From JACPYM01 sp963699175 (GTDB lineage Bacteria; Acidobacteriota; Blastocatellia; RBC074), in the NCBI GenBank assembly GCA_963699175.1, contig OY969418.1, positions 6,014,001 to 6,078,000 of the forward strand: a DNA stretch of 64,000 bases, given 5' to 3'. This document shows positions 27,088 through 36,085 of the stretch, one piece after another. Position numbers and translations under genes: made by a program. The notes beneath the pieces are model-generated. The model ran no database searches. It saw only the letters and a program-made list of their open reading frames with translations, and had not been told where the DNA came from. Each line of letters begins with the position of its first letter. The first letter of the stretch is position 1.

Positions 27088-28266
27088 CTAACGATTGGCG
27101 ATCAGCTCGGCCAATTCCAACAAAACGCGCAATGGTGATTTGCCCAATTGTCGCGACACGCTGGTGTTGACTTGCACCGCCAACGCGAATTTGTGCTCAG
27201 GGAAGTAGAGCATCTCGGTCAAATAACCAGGGAAGAAACCACTGTGACCATAGCCGATGCCGAGCTTAGTCGGGCGAATGATGACGCCCAGCCCATACTT
27301 TGTTTCCGGCCCTAACCGTGCAGGCACGCCGTTGAGCATTTCAGGCAGCAACGACGGATGGAAGGCTTTGCCTTCGTAAAGCAGCTTGCCCCAGCGCGCT
27401 AAATCTTCGCTGGTCGAAGCGATGCCGCCGCCCGTCCATTCGAATTGCGGATTGATGGCGAACTCGCCATTGACGATCATCGCGTCCGTGCCGCCAAACG
27501 GGTTCCGCTCGCCCGCGTAGCCTTGCGCCAAGCCGGGAATGCGGCGGCTGTCTGATGGCACGGTGTTGTTGAGTTTGAGCGGCTTGAGGATGCGCCGCTT
27601 GAGTTGTTCGTAGTAAGTGGATTTAGTTGCGCGCTCGATAATCATGCCGAGCACGATGTAGTTGGTGTCTGAATAATCCCAGCCCTGGCCCGCCGCAAAG
27701 GGCGCTTTTGTGTCGAAGAGGTAGGCGATCTCTTCTTCCGGCTGCCAAACTTTGCCGGGGTTCTTGCTGAGGTCAGCAGTGAACTTCTCGTTGAATTCGT
27801 AGCGCACCAGTCCGCTCGTGTGGTTCATCAGCATGCGTACCGTGATGTCGTGCGCATTGGGCAAGCGGTCGAACCACGGCGCGCGCCCAAACCATTTTTC
27901 GAGCTTATCGTCGAGTTTGATTTTGCCTTCGTGTACGAGTTGCAATGCGATTGCGGCCACATAGGTCTTGCCGACGCTGCCTTGCAACAAACGGTCGTTG
28001 AGCGTCATCGGCTTATTCGTAGCGAGATCGGAAACACCCGTGGCCAGGCCAAAAGTCGCGCCACCGGGCAGCGCTACGCCCGCTGTTGCGCCCGGAAATT
28101 TGCCCGCCGCGCGCCACTCGTCAAGCTTTTGTTGCAGCTTGGCTTTGAGTTGTGCCGGATTGGTTGTTGCAGAGAGTGTGGTTTGTGGGGCTGGCGTCGT
28201 TTGAGCAAAACCGATACAAGCCGTCAGACAGAACAGCAAATAGATAAAAGTAGACAAGCGTTTCAC
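27088..28266 (-). CDS. Secreted serine hydrolase, beta-lactamase/esterase family
   Basis: A 392-residue serine beta-lactamase-like (class C/DD-peptidase/esterase EstB type) enzyme. An N-terminal signal peptide ends near AQT (hydrophobic core TFIYLLFCLTACIGF). Catalytic landmarks are S97-V-G-K100, the Y198 motif in WDYSDTNYIVLG and the GHSGFFPG motif in place of KTG. The family hydrolyses peptides, esters or beta-lactams outside the cytoplasm; the substrate here is unknown. GTG start with GGAG upstream. The gene stands alone on the minus strand, away from neighbours. Confidence 0.85.
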   Translation of the reverse strand: MKRLSTFIYLLFCLTACIGFAQTTPAPQTTLSATTNPAQLKAKLQQKLDEWRAAGKFPGATAGVALPGGATFGLATGVSDLATNKPMTLNDRLLQGSVGKTYVAAIALQLVHEGKIKLDDKLEKWFGRAPWFDRLPNAHDITVRMLMNHTSGLVRYEFNEKFTADLSKNPGKVWQPEEEIAYLFDTKAPFAAGQGWDYSDTNYIVLGMIIERATKSTYYEQLKRRILKPLKLNNTVPSDSRRIPGLAQGYAGERNPFGGTDAMIVNGEFAINPQFEWTGGGIASTSEDLARWGKLLYEGKAFHPSLLPEMLNGVPARLGPETKYGLGVIIRPTKLGIGYGHSGFFPGYLTEMLYFPEHKFALAVQVNTSVSRQLGKSPLRVLLELAELIANR

Positions 28267-28963
28267 TCGGTGTTTCTCCGTTCATAAAGTAGCTACAACG
28301 ACCGCATTGTACTCGTGCGATTTGTTTTTGTGATGTGTCGAACGCCGCCCGCGCAAAAATTCTCGCTGGCGCGCCGGTAGGCGCGCCAATCAACTGGCAA
28401 GCTTTACAGCGTTGTGGAGCGTGACCGGAGATAGATTCACATCCTTGCCAGAGTAATGTCCTGATGAAAAGTTGCAGGCTGCTGATGCCTCAGTGAGTAG
28501 CAGGAGGACAAGCCAGATCACCGCAGAGACCCAGAATAACGCAGAGATGGCGCGGAGAAACCCTCTGCGTTATTCTGGGTCTCTGCGGTGAACGCCCACT
28601 GCCCTAAACGCCCATTGTTTCTTACTGAACAACTTTCTATTAGGACAGTACCCTTGCCAGGTTGGGCTTGACGCAGTCAAATCGGCAGAGTTAGAGTGTG
28701 CGCGCCTTAGACCGCTACCCCGTCGAAGTTGGAACAAGCGTCCTTGCGAGGCGCGGCAAAAACACTGAAGCGATAGGTGCACCGTTTGAATTCAGGAGTT
28801 TTATGGGCATCCCCCGATGTGCGGATTGGTTCAACCCACCGGAACCACTGCGAGCTTGCGGTGAAGGTGTCCTACGCCCGGCTGCTGACTGTCTTCTGAT
28901 TGAGTCGCACGAGTGGCGGTTTCTACTGCCACGTCAGCCTATCACAACTGGGAGGCCACCAGC
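28267..28963. other. Long intergenic region between divergent genes
   Basis: About 700 bp between the serine hydrolase and the Ser/Thr kinase. It contains a 9-bp hairpin (28367-28375 with 28380-28388, TGGCGCGCC arm) and the 28-bp perfect palindrome listed separately. No credible ORF is seen. Confidence 0.5.
28519..28590. repeat. 28-bp perfect inverted repeat of the CGCAGAGAC class
   Basis: Arms 28519-28546 and 28563-28590 are exact inverted copies with a 16-nt loop, and contain CCGCAGAGACCCAG and AATAACGCAGAG. A similar CACAGAG-rich palindrome lies near 52202-52331. Such repeats occur in many genomes as non-coding palindromic elements. Confidence 0.75.
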
Positions 28964-31519
28964 GTGATTGAAGTCGGCGCGGTTATCGGCGGCTATCGAA
29001 TTCTGGAAGAGGTCGGCACGGGCGGCATGGGCAAGGTCTATCGCGGTCTGGACACGATGCTCAAACGCGAAGTGGCGATCAAAGTCTTGCGCCCTGAAAT
29101 GACCCAAGACCCGGCCCTGGTCGAACGCTTCCGCAATGAGGCCGTGGTACTGGCGCGGCTCAGCCACCCCAACATCGCGCTGCTATACAATCTGCTACAG
29201 TACGAACCGCTGTTGTTTATGGTGATGGAGTTCGTCCGTGGCGAGACGCTCGATCAACATCTGCGGGAACAAGGCACCCCTCCTTACGCCGAGACGCTCA
29301 AGTGGTTCGTTCGTATCCTGGACGCGATTGGCTATGCCCACCAGCACGGCGTCATCCATCGCGACATCAAACCCAGCAACATCATGATCACCGAATCAGG
29401 CGGCGTGAAAGTGATGGACTTCGGCATCGCCCGTGTGCTTGGCACCGAGCGGATGACGCGCGAAGGCTTGTTCGTCGGCACGATGGAGTACATGGCGCCC
29501 GAACAATTTCGCGGCCAGGATTCGACTGAACGCACCGACATTTACTCACTGGGGTTGCTGCTCTACGAGATGCTGAGCGGTCGCCCGCCCTTCACCAACA
29601 CCAATCCTTACGAGTTGATGCGCGCGCACATCGAAATGCCGCCGCCACGCCCGTGCCTCTTTGCTCCACACATCTCTGCGCCGGTCGAACAAGCCATTCT
29701 CTGCGCCCTGTCCAAGCTGCCAGGGGAACGCTTTGCCAGCACGCGCGAATTCCGCGTGGCGCTGCTGGAAGGGCTGCGCTTGGTTGGTTTTGACTCCGGC
29801 GCTTTGCGCACGACTGCCGCTGAGCAACACTTGCTTGACGAGGAACTGGCGCGCATCACGGCTGAAATCCAACAGGAAGCCGAAGCCGTCGCCGCCGAGA
29901 CCCGGCATCGTTTGATCGAAGAAGCGCGTCGCAAGCATGCGCAAGAAGCCCTCCGCCTCGCTGAAGTCGAGCGTCACAAACGGATTGAAGCGGCCCGCAA
30001 GCAGGCCGAGGCCGAAGCCACCCAATACGCCGAGGCCGAACGCCAACGCCTGCTTGAAACAGCGCGCCTCCAAGCTGAACAGGAAGCCGCCCGGCAAGCC
30101 GAAACCGAACGCCAGCGCCTGCTTGAAGAGGCGCGCAAACATGCCGAAGCCGAAGCTGAACAACGCGCCGCCGCTGAACGCCAGCGCCGCGTCGAAGCAG
30201 CCCGTAAACAAGCTGAAGCCGAGGCTGCTCGACTCGCCGTTGGCGAGCGCACGCGCTTGCTCCAGGAAGCCCGCCGCCGCGCCGAACAGGAGGCCAGCCA
30301 ACGCATCTCGGAAGAGCGCCAACGCCTGGTCGAAGAAGCTCTCAAACAAGTCGAAGCCGAAGCTGCCCGCTTAGGCGAAGCCGAACGCCAGCGCCTCTAT
30401 GAAGAGGCCCGCAAACGCGCCGAAGCCGAGGCCGCCCGGCACGCCTCGAAAGAACGCAAACGCCTGATCGCCGAAGAAAAGAAACGCGCCAAAGAAGAGG
30501 CCCGGCAGCAGAGCGCAAAATTGAAACATGACCCTTACCGCACGTCGCTGCTCCAAAGCGGCATGCCGGAATGGGACACAAACATCTCACCGCCGGAGCA
30601 GGAGGAAAGCCCAGCACGCCGCTGGCCGCTGTTTGCTGGCGTGGGATTATTGTTGGTGGCGCTCAGCGCTGTTTTTATCTATCGAGCCTACAGACCACTT
30701 CCGCTGCTGTCGCCGCCACTGCCATCGCCGCCATCACCATTACCGTCAATATCGCCGTCACCGTCAGCATCACCTACACCAGCCTACAAGCTTGATCTGG
30801 TGCGCATTCCGGGTGGCGACTTCTTGCAGGGACGCGATGATAAACAGGGGCCAAAGGAAGACCTCGAATGGTACACCCTGCAAATACCAGCGCACACGGT
30901 AAAGAATGTTGCGCCGTTTGATATTGACCGTACCGAAGTGACGAATGCCGAGTATGCGCTCTTCGTGTGCGACACAGGGCATGACCTACCGGCTGACTGG
31001 GGTGATGGGGCTGCGCCTCCCGCCGGGCGGGAAAAATGGCCGGTGCGCAATGTTTCGTACAAAGATGCCGAAGCCTTCGCCGCTTGGCGTTCGCAGCGTG
31101 ATCACACCACCTACCGGCTGCCGACCGAAACCGAATGGGAATTTGCTGCCAAAGGGCAGAAAAAATATCGTTATCCCTGGGGCAATGAATGGGCCGATGA
31201 CCGAGCCAACCTCGGCACTGGCGCACCCAAACCAGTTGGCTTTTACCCCAAGTGGACCTCGCCCTACGGTGTGCTTGATATGTTGGGCAATGTCAGTGAG
31301 TGGACGGCGTCCCCTGCGACGATTTACCCCGGCAACCGCCGTCATACGCAGGCTAAGGTAGATCAGGTTTATGGCGGCGACTATGCTGTGCGCGGAGGTA
31401 ACTTCGACGACCCGCCTAACGATCCAAAGAATCCGCCCAGCGTCACGGCGCGTGGTTTTCTTGCCCCAACCGGGAAACGGCATGATCTGGGGTTCCGCTT
31501 GGTGCGCTTGGTGCGTTGA
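28964..31519 (+). CDS. Membrane Ser/Thr protein kinase fused to a formylglycine-enzyme-like domain
   Basis: An 851-residue fusion. Residues 8-280 are a Hanks-type kinase: the glycine loop GTGGMGKVY, K40 in VAIK, HRDIKPSNI with D134, DFG 152-154 and APE 178-180. Nine contiguous 23-residue Ala/Glu/Arg-rich units follow (29900-30520), a TolA-like long helix. After a spacer come one membrane helix (FAGVGLLLVALSAVFIYRAY), a Pro/Ser-rich stalk and a C-terminal SUMF1/FGE-like domain (MVRIPGG-like LVRIPGGDF, DRTEVTNAEYALF, RLPTETEWEFAA, GNVSEWTAS, RGGNFDD, LGFRLVR). GTG 28964 is preceded by GGAGG 8 nt upstream and was preferred to GTG 28913. The kinase should be cytoplasmic and the FGE-like domain external, suggesting signalling across the membrane. 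Confidence 0.9.
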   Translation: MIEVGAVIGGYRILEEVGTGGMGKVYRGLDTMLKREVAIKVLRPEMTQDPALVERFRNEAVVLARLSHPNIALLYNLLQYEPLLFMVMEFVRGETLDQHLREQGTPPYAETLKWFVRILDAIGYAHQHGVIHRDIKPSNIMITESGGVKVMDFGIARVLGTERMTREGLFVGTMEYMAPEQFRGQDSTERTDIYSLGLLLYEMLSGRPPFTNTNPYELMRAHIEMPPPRPCLFAPHISAPVEQAILCALSKLPGERFASTREFRVALLEGLRLVGFDSGALRTTAAEQHLLDEELARITAEIQQEAEAVAAETRHRLIEEARRKHAQEALRLAEVERHKRIEAARKQAEAEATQYAEAERQRLLETARLQAEQEAARQAETERQRLLEEARKHAEAEAEQRAAAERQRRVEAARKQAEAEAARLAVGERTRLLQEARRRAEQEASQRISEERQRLVEEALKQVEAEAARLGEAERQRLYEEARKRAEAEAARHASKERKRLIAEEKKRAKEEARQQSAKLKHDPYRTSLLQSGMPEWDTNISPPEQEESPARRWPLFAGVGLLLVALSAVFIYRAYRPLPLLSPPLPSPPSPLPSISPSPSASPTPAYKLDLVRIPGGDFLQGRDDKQGPKEDLEWYTLQIPAHTVKNVAPFDIDRTEVTNAEYALFVCDTGHDLPADWGDGAAPPAGREKWPVRNVSYKDAEAFAAWRSQRDHTTYRLPTETEWEFAAKGQKKYRYPWGNEWADDRANLGTGAPKPVGFYPKWTSPYGVLDMLGNVSEWTASPATIYPGNRRHTQAKVDQVYGGDYAVRGGNFDDPPNDPKNPPSVTARGFLAPTGKRHDLGFRLVRLVR
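29900..30520 (+). repeat. Nine 69-bp in-frame repeats encoding 23-residue helical units
   Basis: Unit starts fall exactly every 69 bp (29900, 29969, 30038, and so on to 30452). The consensus unit begins ERQRLLEEARK and continues QAEAEAARLAE. Units differ in DNA sequence, so this is an old array under protein-level selection. It also creates long spurious antisense ORFs. Confidence 0.9.
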
Positions 31520-31898
31520 GCGCAATGCTCTGGCGTTTGTACCGAGCTTCGATTCAGTTGAAATTTGCCGGACATTAGCAGACAATGCGCAGCATATCAG
31601 CAAGGGTATATGTTAATGATTGCTTTTATCCATTTCGCTACGAGCTGAACAGTCTTAGCAGTGCGTTCAGCAGGTTTTCAGGATACGGCTAATTCGGTCG
31701 CCAGGGCTTGCGGTAAAGCGACTGACTGATTACCTTCTCCCACCAGAAACATCAGGCTTGCGTATCAGCACAACGGATTGTCAAAGCGCGCTTTGACGTA
31801 CTCGTGCCATTGGGGAGTCCCACCGCTTCTGCGATGTTGCACTTGGCCATAACTGAGCCAGCGTCTGTCAACGCGGCTCAATACTCAGAGGAGGAAGC
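31520..31898. other. Upstream region of the TonB-type receptor
   Basis: About 380 bp with no credible ORF. A TTGACG hexamer lies near 31793, but no matching -10 is convincing. A strong GAGGAGGAAGC RBS ends the region. Confidence 0.4.
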
Positions 31899-34800
31899 AT
31901 GTTTGCCCTTCGATCATCACAGTTTACCCGGCGACTCTTTTCGTTCACGTTCGTCCTGTTTTTAGTCTGTCAGGCACTGGTCACTGCCAGTGCTCAAAAC
32001 CAAGTGTCGGGCGCCTTTAGCGGCAAAGTCGAAGATGCTAAAACCGGCAAGCCGATTGCGGGTGCTTTAGTTAGGTATATCAACCAGGGCACCCTGATAG
32101 AGAGCCTCAGCCACACTGACCCGAAAGGTGAATTTTACCAGGGCAATCTGGATGACGGGCGCTACACGATTATTGTCAGCGCGCCGAATTACCAAGATGC
32201 GCAGCGGCAAATATATTTGCCGACGATGCGCGCAACGGTCGTTATTCCGCCGATGGCATTGGAACCCGTGCTCCCGACCGCCGGGCCGGTCCCCGTGCCA
32301 ACACCGACAACTCCGCCACCCCCTCATCCACCCGCCCCCAGCTTGCCCGACAAAATTTGGATCATAGACAGCGTAACCATCGCCGCCGATCTGAATGCGC
32401 TGGACGCGCGGCGCGGCGGGATTTTCACCGGAAGCGAAGTTGCGGCCTTGCCGTTGGGCGGGACGAGCTTTACGCGCAGCTATGATGAATTGGCGTTGTT
32501 GCTGCCGGGCGTTGCTCCACCGCCGCAGACACCAGGCCGTGTAGCAGGCCCGGGGGTTGGCTATGGCGTAGGTTCTGCCGGTCAATTCGCTATCAATGGG
32601 TTGCGTTCACGCGCTAACAATTTCACGGTGGATGGCTCTGACAACAACGACGAAGACATTGGTGTGCGGCGGCAAGGGTTCTTCACGCTCGTGCCACAGC
32701 CGGTTGAGTCAATCAGGGAGTATCAGGTCACCACCTTGCTGGCGCCCGCACAGTATGGCCGCAATCTAGGCGCGCAAGTCAACGCGGTTTCGAAATCAGG
32801 TGGGTATCAAACGCACGGGACGTTTTACGGTTTTCTCAATACTAGCGATTTGAATGCGCGCGATTTCTTCGACACGCGCAGCCCGGGCACGCCCACGCCA
32901 TTGCAGGGGCTAGCAACTGACGGGACGATGCGCAACGTCTTCATCAACGATCAGCAGGCATTCGTGAGGAATCCGGCGGCGAGACAGGATTCGCTCACTT
33001 TCGCGCAGAGCGGCTTCGTGCTGGGCGGTCCATTGCTCCCGAAGCCAGCAGCACCCAACACAGAGGCACGCAAAAGCGCGTTCTACTTCTTCTCGCTGGA
33101 GGGCCAGTTGCTGAACGCTAACAAAGAGGTCAGCTTCGCCGTGCCGACCGTCGAACAACGCGGCATCAATCGCACTGGTGCCTCTGGTATCACCGACTCG
33201 CGGGGCGTGCCCGGCTTTCCGACCACTTTTCAGGGTGATGCTATCTTCAGTCTCTTCCCATTCCCCAACAATCCGAACGGCATCTACGGGCGCAATACCT
33301 TAACCCAGATTTTACCTGCAGGCGCGCAGGGCAATATTGCTTCGGTGAAGTTAGATCACAATTTCAAGCTTGCCAATCGTGAGCAGTCAATGACCGGGCG
33401 TTACAATCGTACGGACGATTGGCGCAATATCCCCGCCACCGGCGACGCTATCTTTGCTGTGCTGCGCCCAAAGGTGCGCACGCACAATTTCTCTTACTTC
33501 TGGAACAGCGAACTGAGCGCGCCCGACGCCGTGCGACCGATCTTTAATCAGTTTCGCGCCTCTTACGGCCGTACGCGGCTCTTCTTCGAGGAGGAGCGCG
33601 ACCGCGAGTTCCTGATTGAGAGTACTATTCTTCCCAACACGCCTTTTTTGCTCAATGCGCCGTACCGTTTCAACAACACGCTGCCTGGCCAAGACCGGGT
33701 TGACTACGCGCGCACCACCAGCACGACCGAGTTGGGACTGCTACGCAACGGTGATCCCGACCTTGGCGCGCTGGGGCCGGTGGGACAAGTAGTCATCTCT
33801 GGCTACAGCCCTCTTGGCGTGGACGTGAACAACTTCCCGCAACGACGTGTCAATAACACTTATCAATTGGCCGACGCGCTGACTATGCGCGTGGGGCTAC
33901 ACAATATTGCGCTGGGTGCTGACATTCGGCGCACCGAACTCAACAGTGATCTACCGCGTAATTCGCGTCCGCTCATTACTTTCGGCACAGCGGTGAATGT
34001 GAGGGCCGATTGCAATCCGCAGACGGAGGCATGCACTAACTTCCGTTTTGGCAACTTCATCTTTACCGACACATTGGCCGCCACCTCCAGTCCCAGCGGC
34101 CTGTTGCAGACGCTAGCCACGCGCACTGCCAATATTGGCTTGCGCTATCACCAGTACAACTTCTTCGGTCAGGACGAGTGGCGCATCCGTCCCAATTTCT
34201 CGCTCTCTTATGGGCTACGCTATGAGTACAACACCACGCCCCGTGAGCGACAGCGATTGATTGAGAACTCCTTCAAGGATGCTGCCCTCGGCATTACGGG
34301 TGTGAGGGACCTGGCGCTTTTCATCAACAACCGCGAGCGCATCTTCGATTCCGACCGCAACAACTTCGCGCCGCGTGTTGGCTTCGCCTATGCGTTCGAT
34401 CACGGGGTGAATAAGACCACGGTCGTGCGCGGCGGTTACGGCATCTATTACGACCAGATTCTGGGTGCGGTGGTCAGCCAATCCCGCAATGTCTTTCCGA
34501 ATTTCCTGACGCTCAACACAGGTGGTGCCTCTGGCAGCATAGGGCAGTTCAGCATTTTTAATCCCGGCCTTTCATTGGGCGACAGAGGCGTCAGCAATGG
34601 CATCCGCTTTCGCGACGGCCGCTTTGAGCCGCTTGTGATAGATGGCTCGCTCAACCGCTTTAACGCCGACGGCATCCGCTTGGCTGATTTGATCGACGTT
34701 TTTCGCCGGCACTTTCCTGGCGGGTTCGGCTTCACCTTGCCGGCTCGTGATCTGCCCACGCCACTAGCCCATCAATATTCGCTCACGGTCGATCAACAGT

Positions 34801-35789
34801 TAGGTGCCAATCTGGCGCTCTCGCTCGGCTATGTTGGCACGATGAGCAAGAATCTACTGCGGCTGACCACGCCCAATCTTGGCCCCAATCTGACCATCGT
34901 CGATCCGTTCTTCCGCATCTTCATCAACGCCCAGAATCCAAGAGATCCACGCAACGGATCGCCGTTCGTCTTCGGCCAAGTATTGCTGCCGGGCCAAACT
35001 ATCTCGCCGACGACCGGACTCTTCACTGACGGTCGCCCACTGCCCGAAGCTGGCACTGTCTACCTCTATGAGACAACAGCAGAATCGCGCTACGACTCAG
35101 TACAGGCACAATTACGCGGCCAGCTTCAGACGCTGAGTTTTCAAATCAGCTACACTTTCTCAAAAGCCCTCGACGACGTTTCAGACGTCTTCGATCTAGC
35201 TGGCGCACCTGCCTTGCCGCAAAACAGTAGGCGACCCTCTGAATATGGCTTGGCCAACTTCGACACGCGGCACCGGCTCACCTACAACTTCACTTGGGCC
35301 TTGCCCAATTTGGGTGGTACGAGCAAAGCCAAGCGGTTGTTGTTTGGCGGTTTTGAATTGGCCGGAACGGGCCAGTTCCAGACCGGGCAGCCTTTCACGA
35401 TCAACAGCATCTTCGACGTGAATCTGGACGGCAATTTGACCGACCGCCTCAATACGATTAGCGGTTTGGCTAGGACGGGCGACCGGCGCAAACCAATCAG
35501 GCTGACAACCGATCCTAGCAATCTGATCGCAGCGATAGGCCGTGATGGTGCGGTCGGACGCAATACGTTCCGTTCGAGTAATTACTTATTGCTCAATCTG
35601 GCGCTCACCAAAAACTTTATTCTGACCGAACGACAGCGCCTTATCCTCCGCGTCGAAGTGTTCAACTTTATCAACCGTGCCAACTTCGCCATCCCGGTGC
35701 GCTATCTGGAAGCGCCCGCCTTCGGCGAATCAGTAGACACGCTCACGCCGGGCAGACGCATTCAGTTCGCGCTGAAATACTCCTACTAA
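31899..35789 (+). CDS. TonB-dependent receptor-like outer-membrane protein with carboxypeptidase regulatory-like domain
   Basis: A 1296-residue Oar/CarO-type receptor typical of Acidobacteriota. After a signal peptide (core FVLFLVCQALVTASA) a carboxypeptidase-regulatory-like domain spans about 38-115 (GKVEDAKTGKPIAGALV). A Pro-rich linker follows, then a plug domain with FAINGLRSRANNFTVDGSDN and VESIREYQV, and a large beta-barrel that ends in the aromatic RIQFALKYSY. The family forms outer-membrane channels for large substrates, presumably TonB-energised; no classical TonB box was identified. The RBS is strong. A 20-bp hairpin follows the stop. The neighbouring secreted protein (36086) may be functionally linked, but that is inference. 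Confidence 0.88.
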   Translation: MFALRSSQFTRRLFSFTFVLFLVCQALVTASAQNQVSGAFSGKVEDAKTGKPIAGALVRYINQGTLIESLSHTDPKGEFYQGNLDDGRYTIIVSAPNYQDAQRQIYLPTMRATVVIPPMALEPVLPTAGPVPVPTPTTPPPPHPPAPSLPDKIWIIDSVTIAADLNALDARRGGIFTGSEVAALPLGGTSFTRSYDELALLLPGVAPPPQTPGRVAGPGVGYGVGSAGQFAINGLRSRANNFTVDGSDNNDEDIGVRRQGFFTLVPQPVESIREYQVTTLLAPAQYGRNLGAQVNAVSKSGGYQTHGTFYGFLNTSDLNARDFFDTRSPGTPTPLQGLATDGTMRNVFINDQQAFVRNPAARQDSLTFAQSGFVLGGPLLPKPAAPNTEARKSAFYFFSLEGQLLNANKEVSFAVPTVEQRGINRTGASGITDSRGVPGFPTTFQGDAIFSLFPFPNNPNGIYGRNTLTQILPAGAQGNIASVKLDHNFKLANREQSMTGRYNRTDDWRNIPATGDAIFAVLRPKVRTHNFSYFWNSELSAPDAVRPIFNQFRASYGRTRLFFEEERDREFLIESTILPNTPFLLNAPYRFNNTLPGQDRVDYARTTSTTELGLLRNGDPDLGALGPVGQVVISGYSPLGVDVNNFPQRRVNNTYQLADALTMRVGLHNIALGADIRRTELNSDLPRNSRPLITFGTAVNVRADCNPQTEACTNFRFGNFIFTDTLAATSSPSGLLQTLATRTANIGLRYHQYNFFGQDEWRIRPNFSLSYGLRYEYNTTPRERQRLIENSFKDAALGITGVRDLALFINNRERIFDSDRNNFAPRVGFAYAFDHGVNKTTVVRGGYGIYYDQILGAVVSQSRNVFPNFLTLNTGGASGSIGQFSIFNPGLSLGDRGVSNGIRFRDGRFEPLVIDGSLNRFNADGIRLADLIDVFRRHFPGGFGFTLPARDLPTPLAHQYSLTVDQQLGANLALSLGYVGTMSKNLLRLTTPNLGPNLTIVDPFFRIFINAQNPRDPRNGSPFVFGQVLLPGQTISPTTGLFTDGRPLPEAGTVYLYETTAESRYDSVQAQLRGQLQTLSFQISYTFSKALDDVSDVFDLAGAPALPQNSRRPSEYGLANFDTRHRLTYNFTWALPNLGGTSKAKRLLFGGFELAGTGQFQTGQPFTINSIFDVNLDGNLTDRLNTISGLARTGDRRKPIRLTTDPSNLIAAIGRDGAVGRNTFRSSNYLLLNLALTKNFILTERQRLILRVEVFNFINRANFAIPVRYLEAPAFGESVDTLTPGRRIQFALKYSY

Positions 35790-35814
35790 AGCGGACAACA
35801 ACTTCCTGACCGGG

Positions 35815-35861
35815 CAAGCGTGGGCGGCATCAATCGCATAAATTGATGCCGCCCACGCTTG
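35815..35861 (+). terminator. 20-bp perfect hairpin after the receptor gene
   Basis: Arms 35815-35834 and 35842-35861 are perfectly complementary around a 7-nt loop, GC-rich in the middle. It lies 25 bp after the stop. No T-run follows, but the stem is very stable. Confidence 0.75.
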
Positions 35862-35979
35862 ATCTTTCTGGTCAACACGTAGCTCTTCGCGTATGATATG
35901 GCCGCCATTTTGCTAGAAGTATTATTGAGTAGTCGTTCATGACGCTACGCCCTGCGACGATGAAAAGGGCTGCGCCGAA

Positions 35980-36067
35980 TGTCCGACAAGCTGGCGAGAG
36001 CTTGTCGGAGTCTCGGCAATGCGTCTAACCCGGAAGCCCCAACAAGCTCTCACCGGCTTGCCGAACA
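35980..36067. repeat. Composite two-hairpin dispersed repeat, copy 2
   Basis: Hairpin A (GTCCGACAAGCT, GGCGAG, AGCTTGTCGGA) and a degenerate hairpin B (CAACAAGCTCT, CACCGG, CTTGCCGAACA) flank a linker with TCTCGGCAATGCG and CCCGGAAGCC. The linker resembles the one in the copy at 46683. Confidence 0.7.
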
Positions 36068-36085
36068 TTTTCCGAGGAACCTCAC

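Noticed and set aside
29546..30349. Long antisense ORF (267 residues) rich in Phe, Ala and Leu
   Set aside because: It is the mirror of the 69-bp repeat array of the Ser/Thr kinase gene; the repeat period keeps antisense frames open.
29900..30520. Regularly spaced repeats that could suggest a CRISPR array
   Set aside because: There are no unique spacers: the repeat is continuous, in frame and encodes a helix; no cas genes are present.
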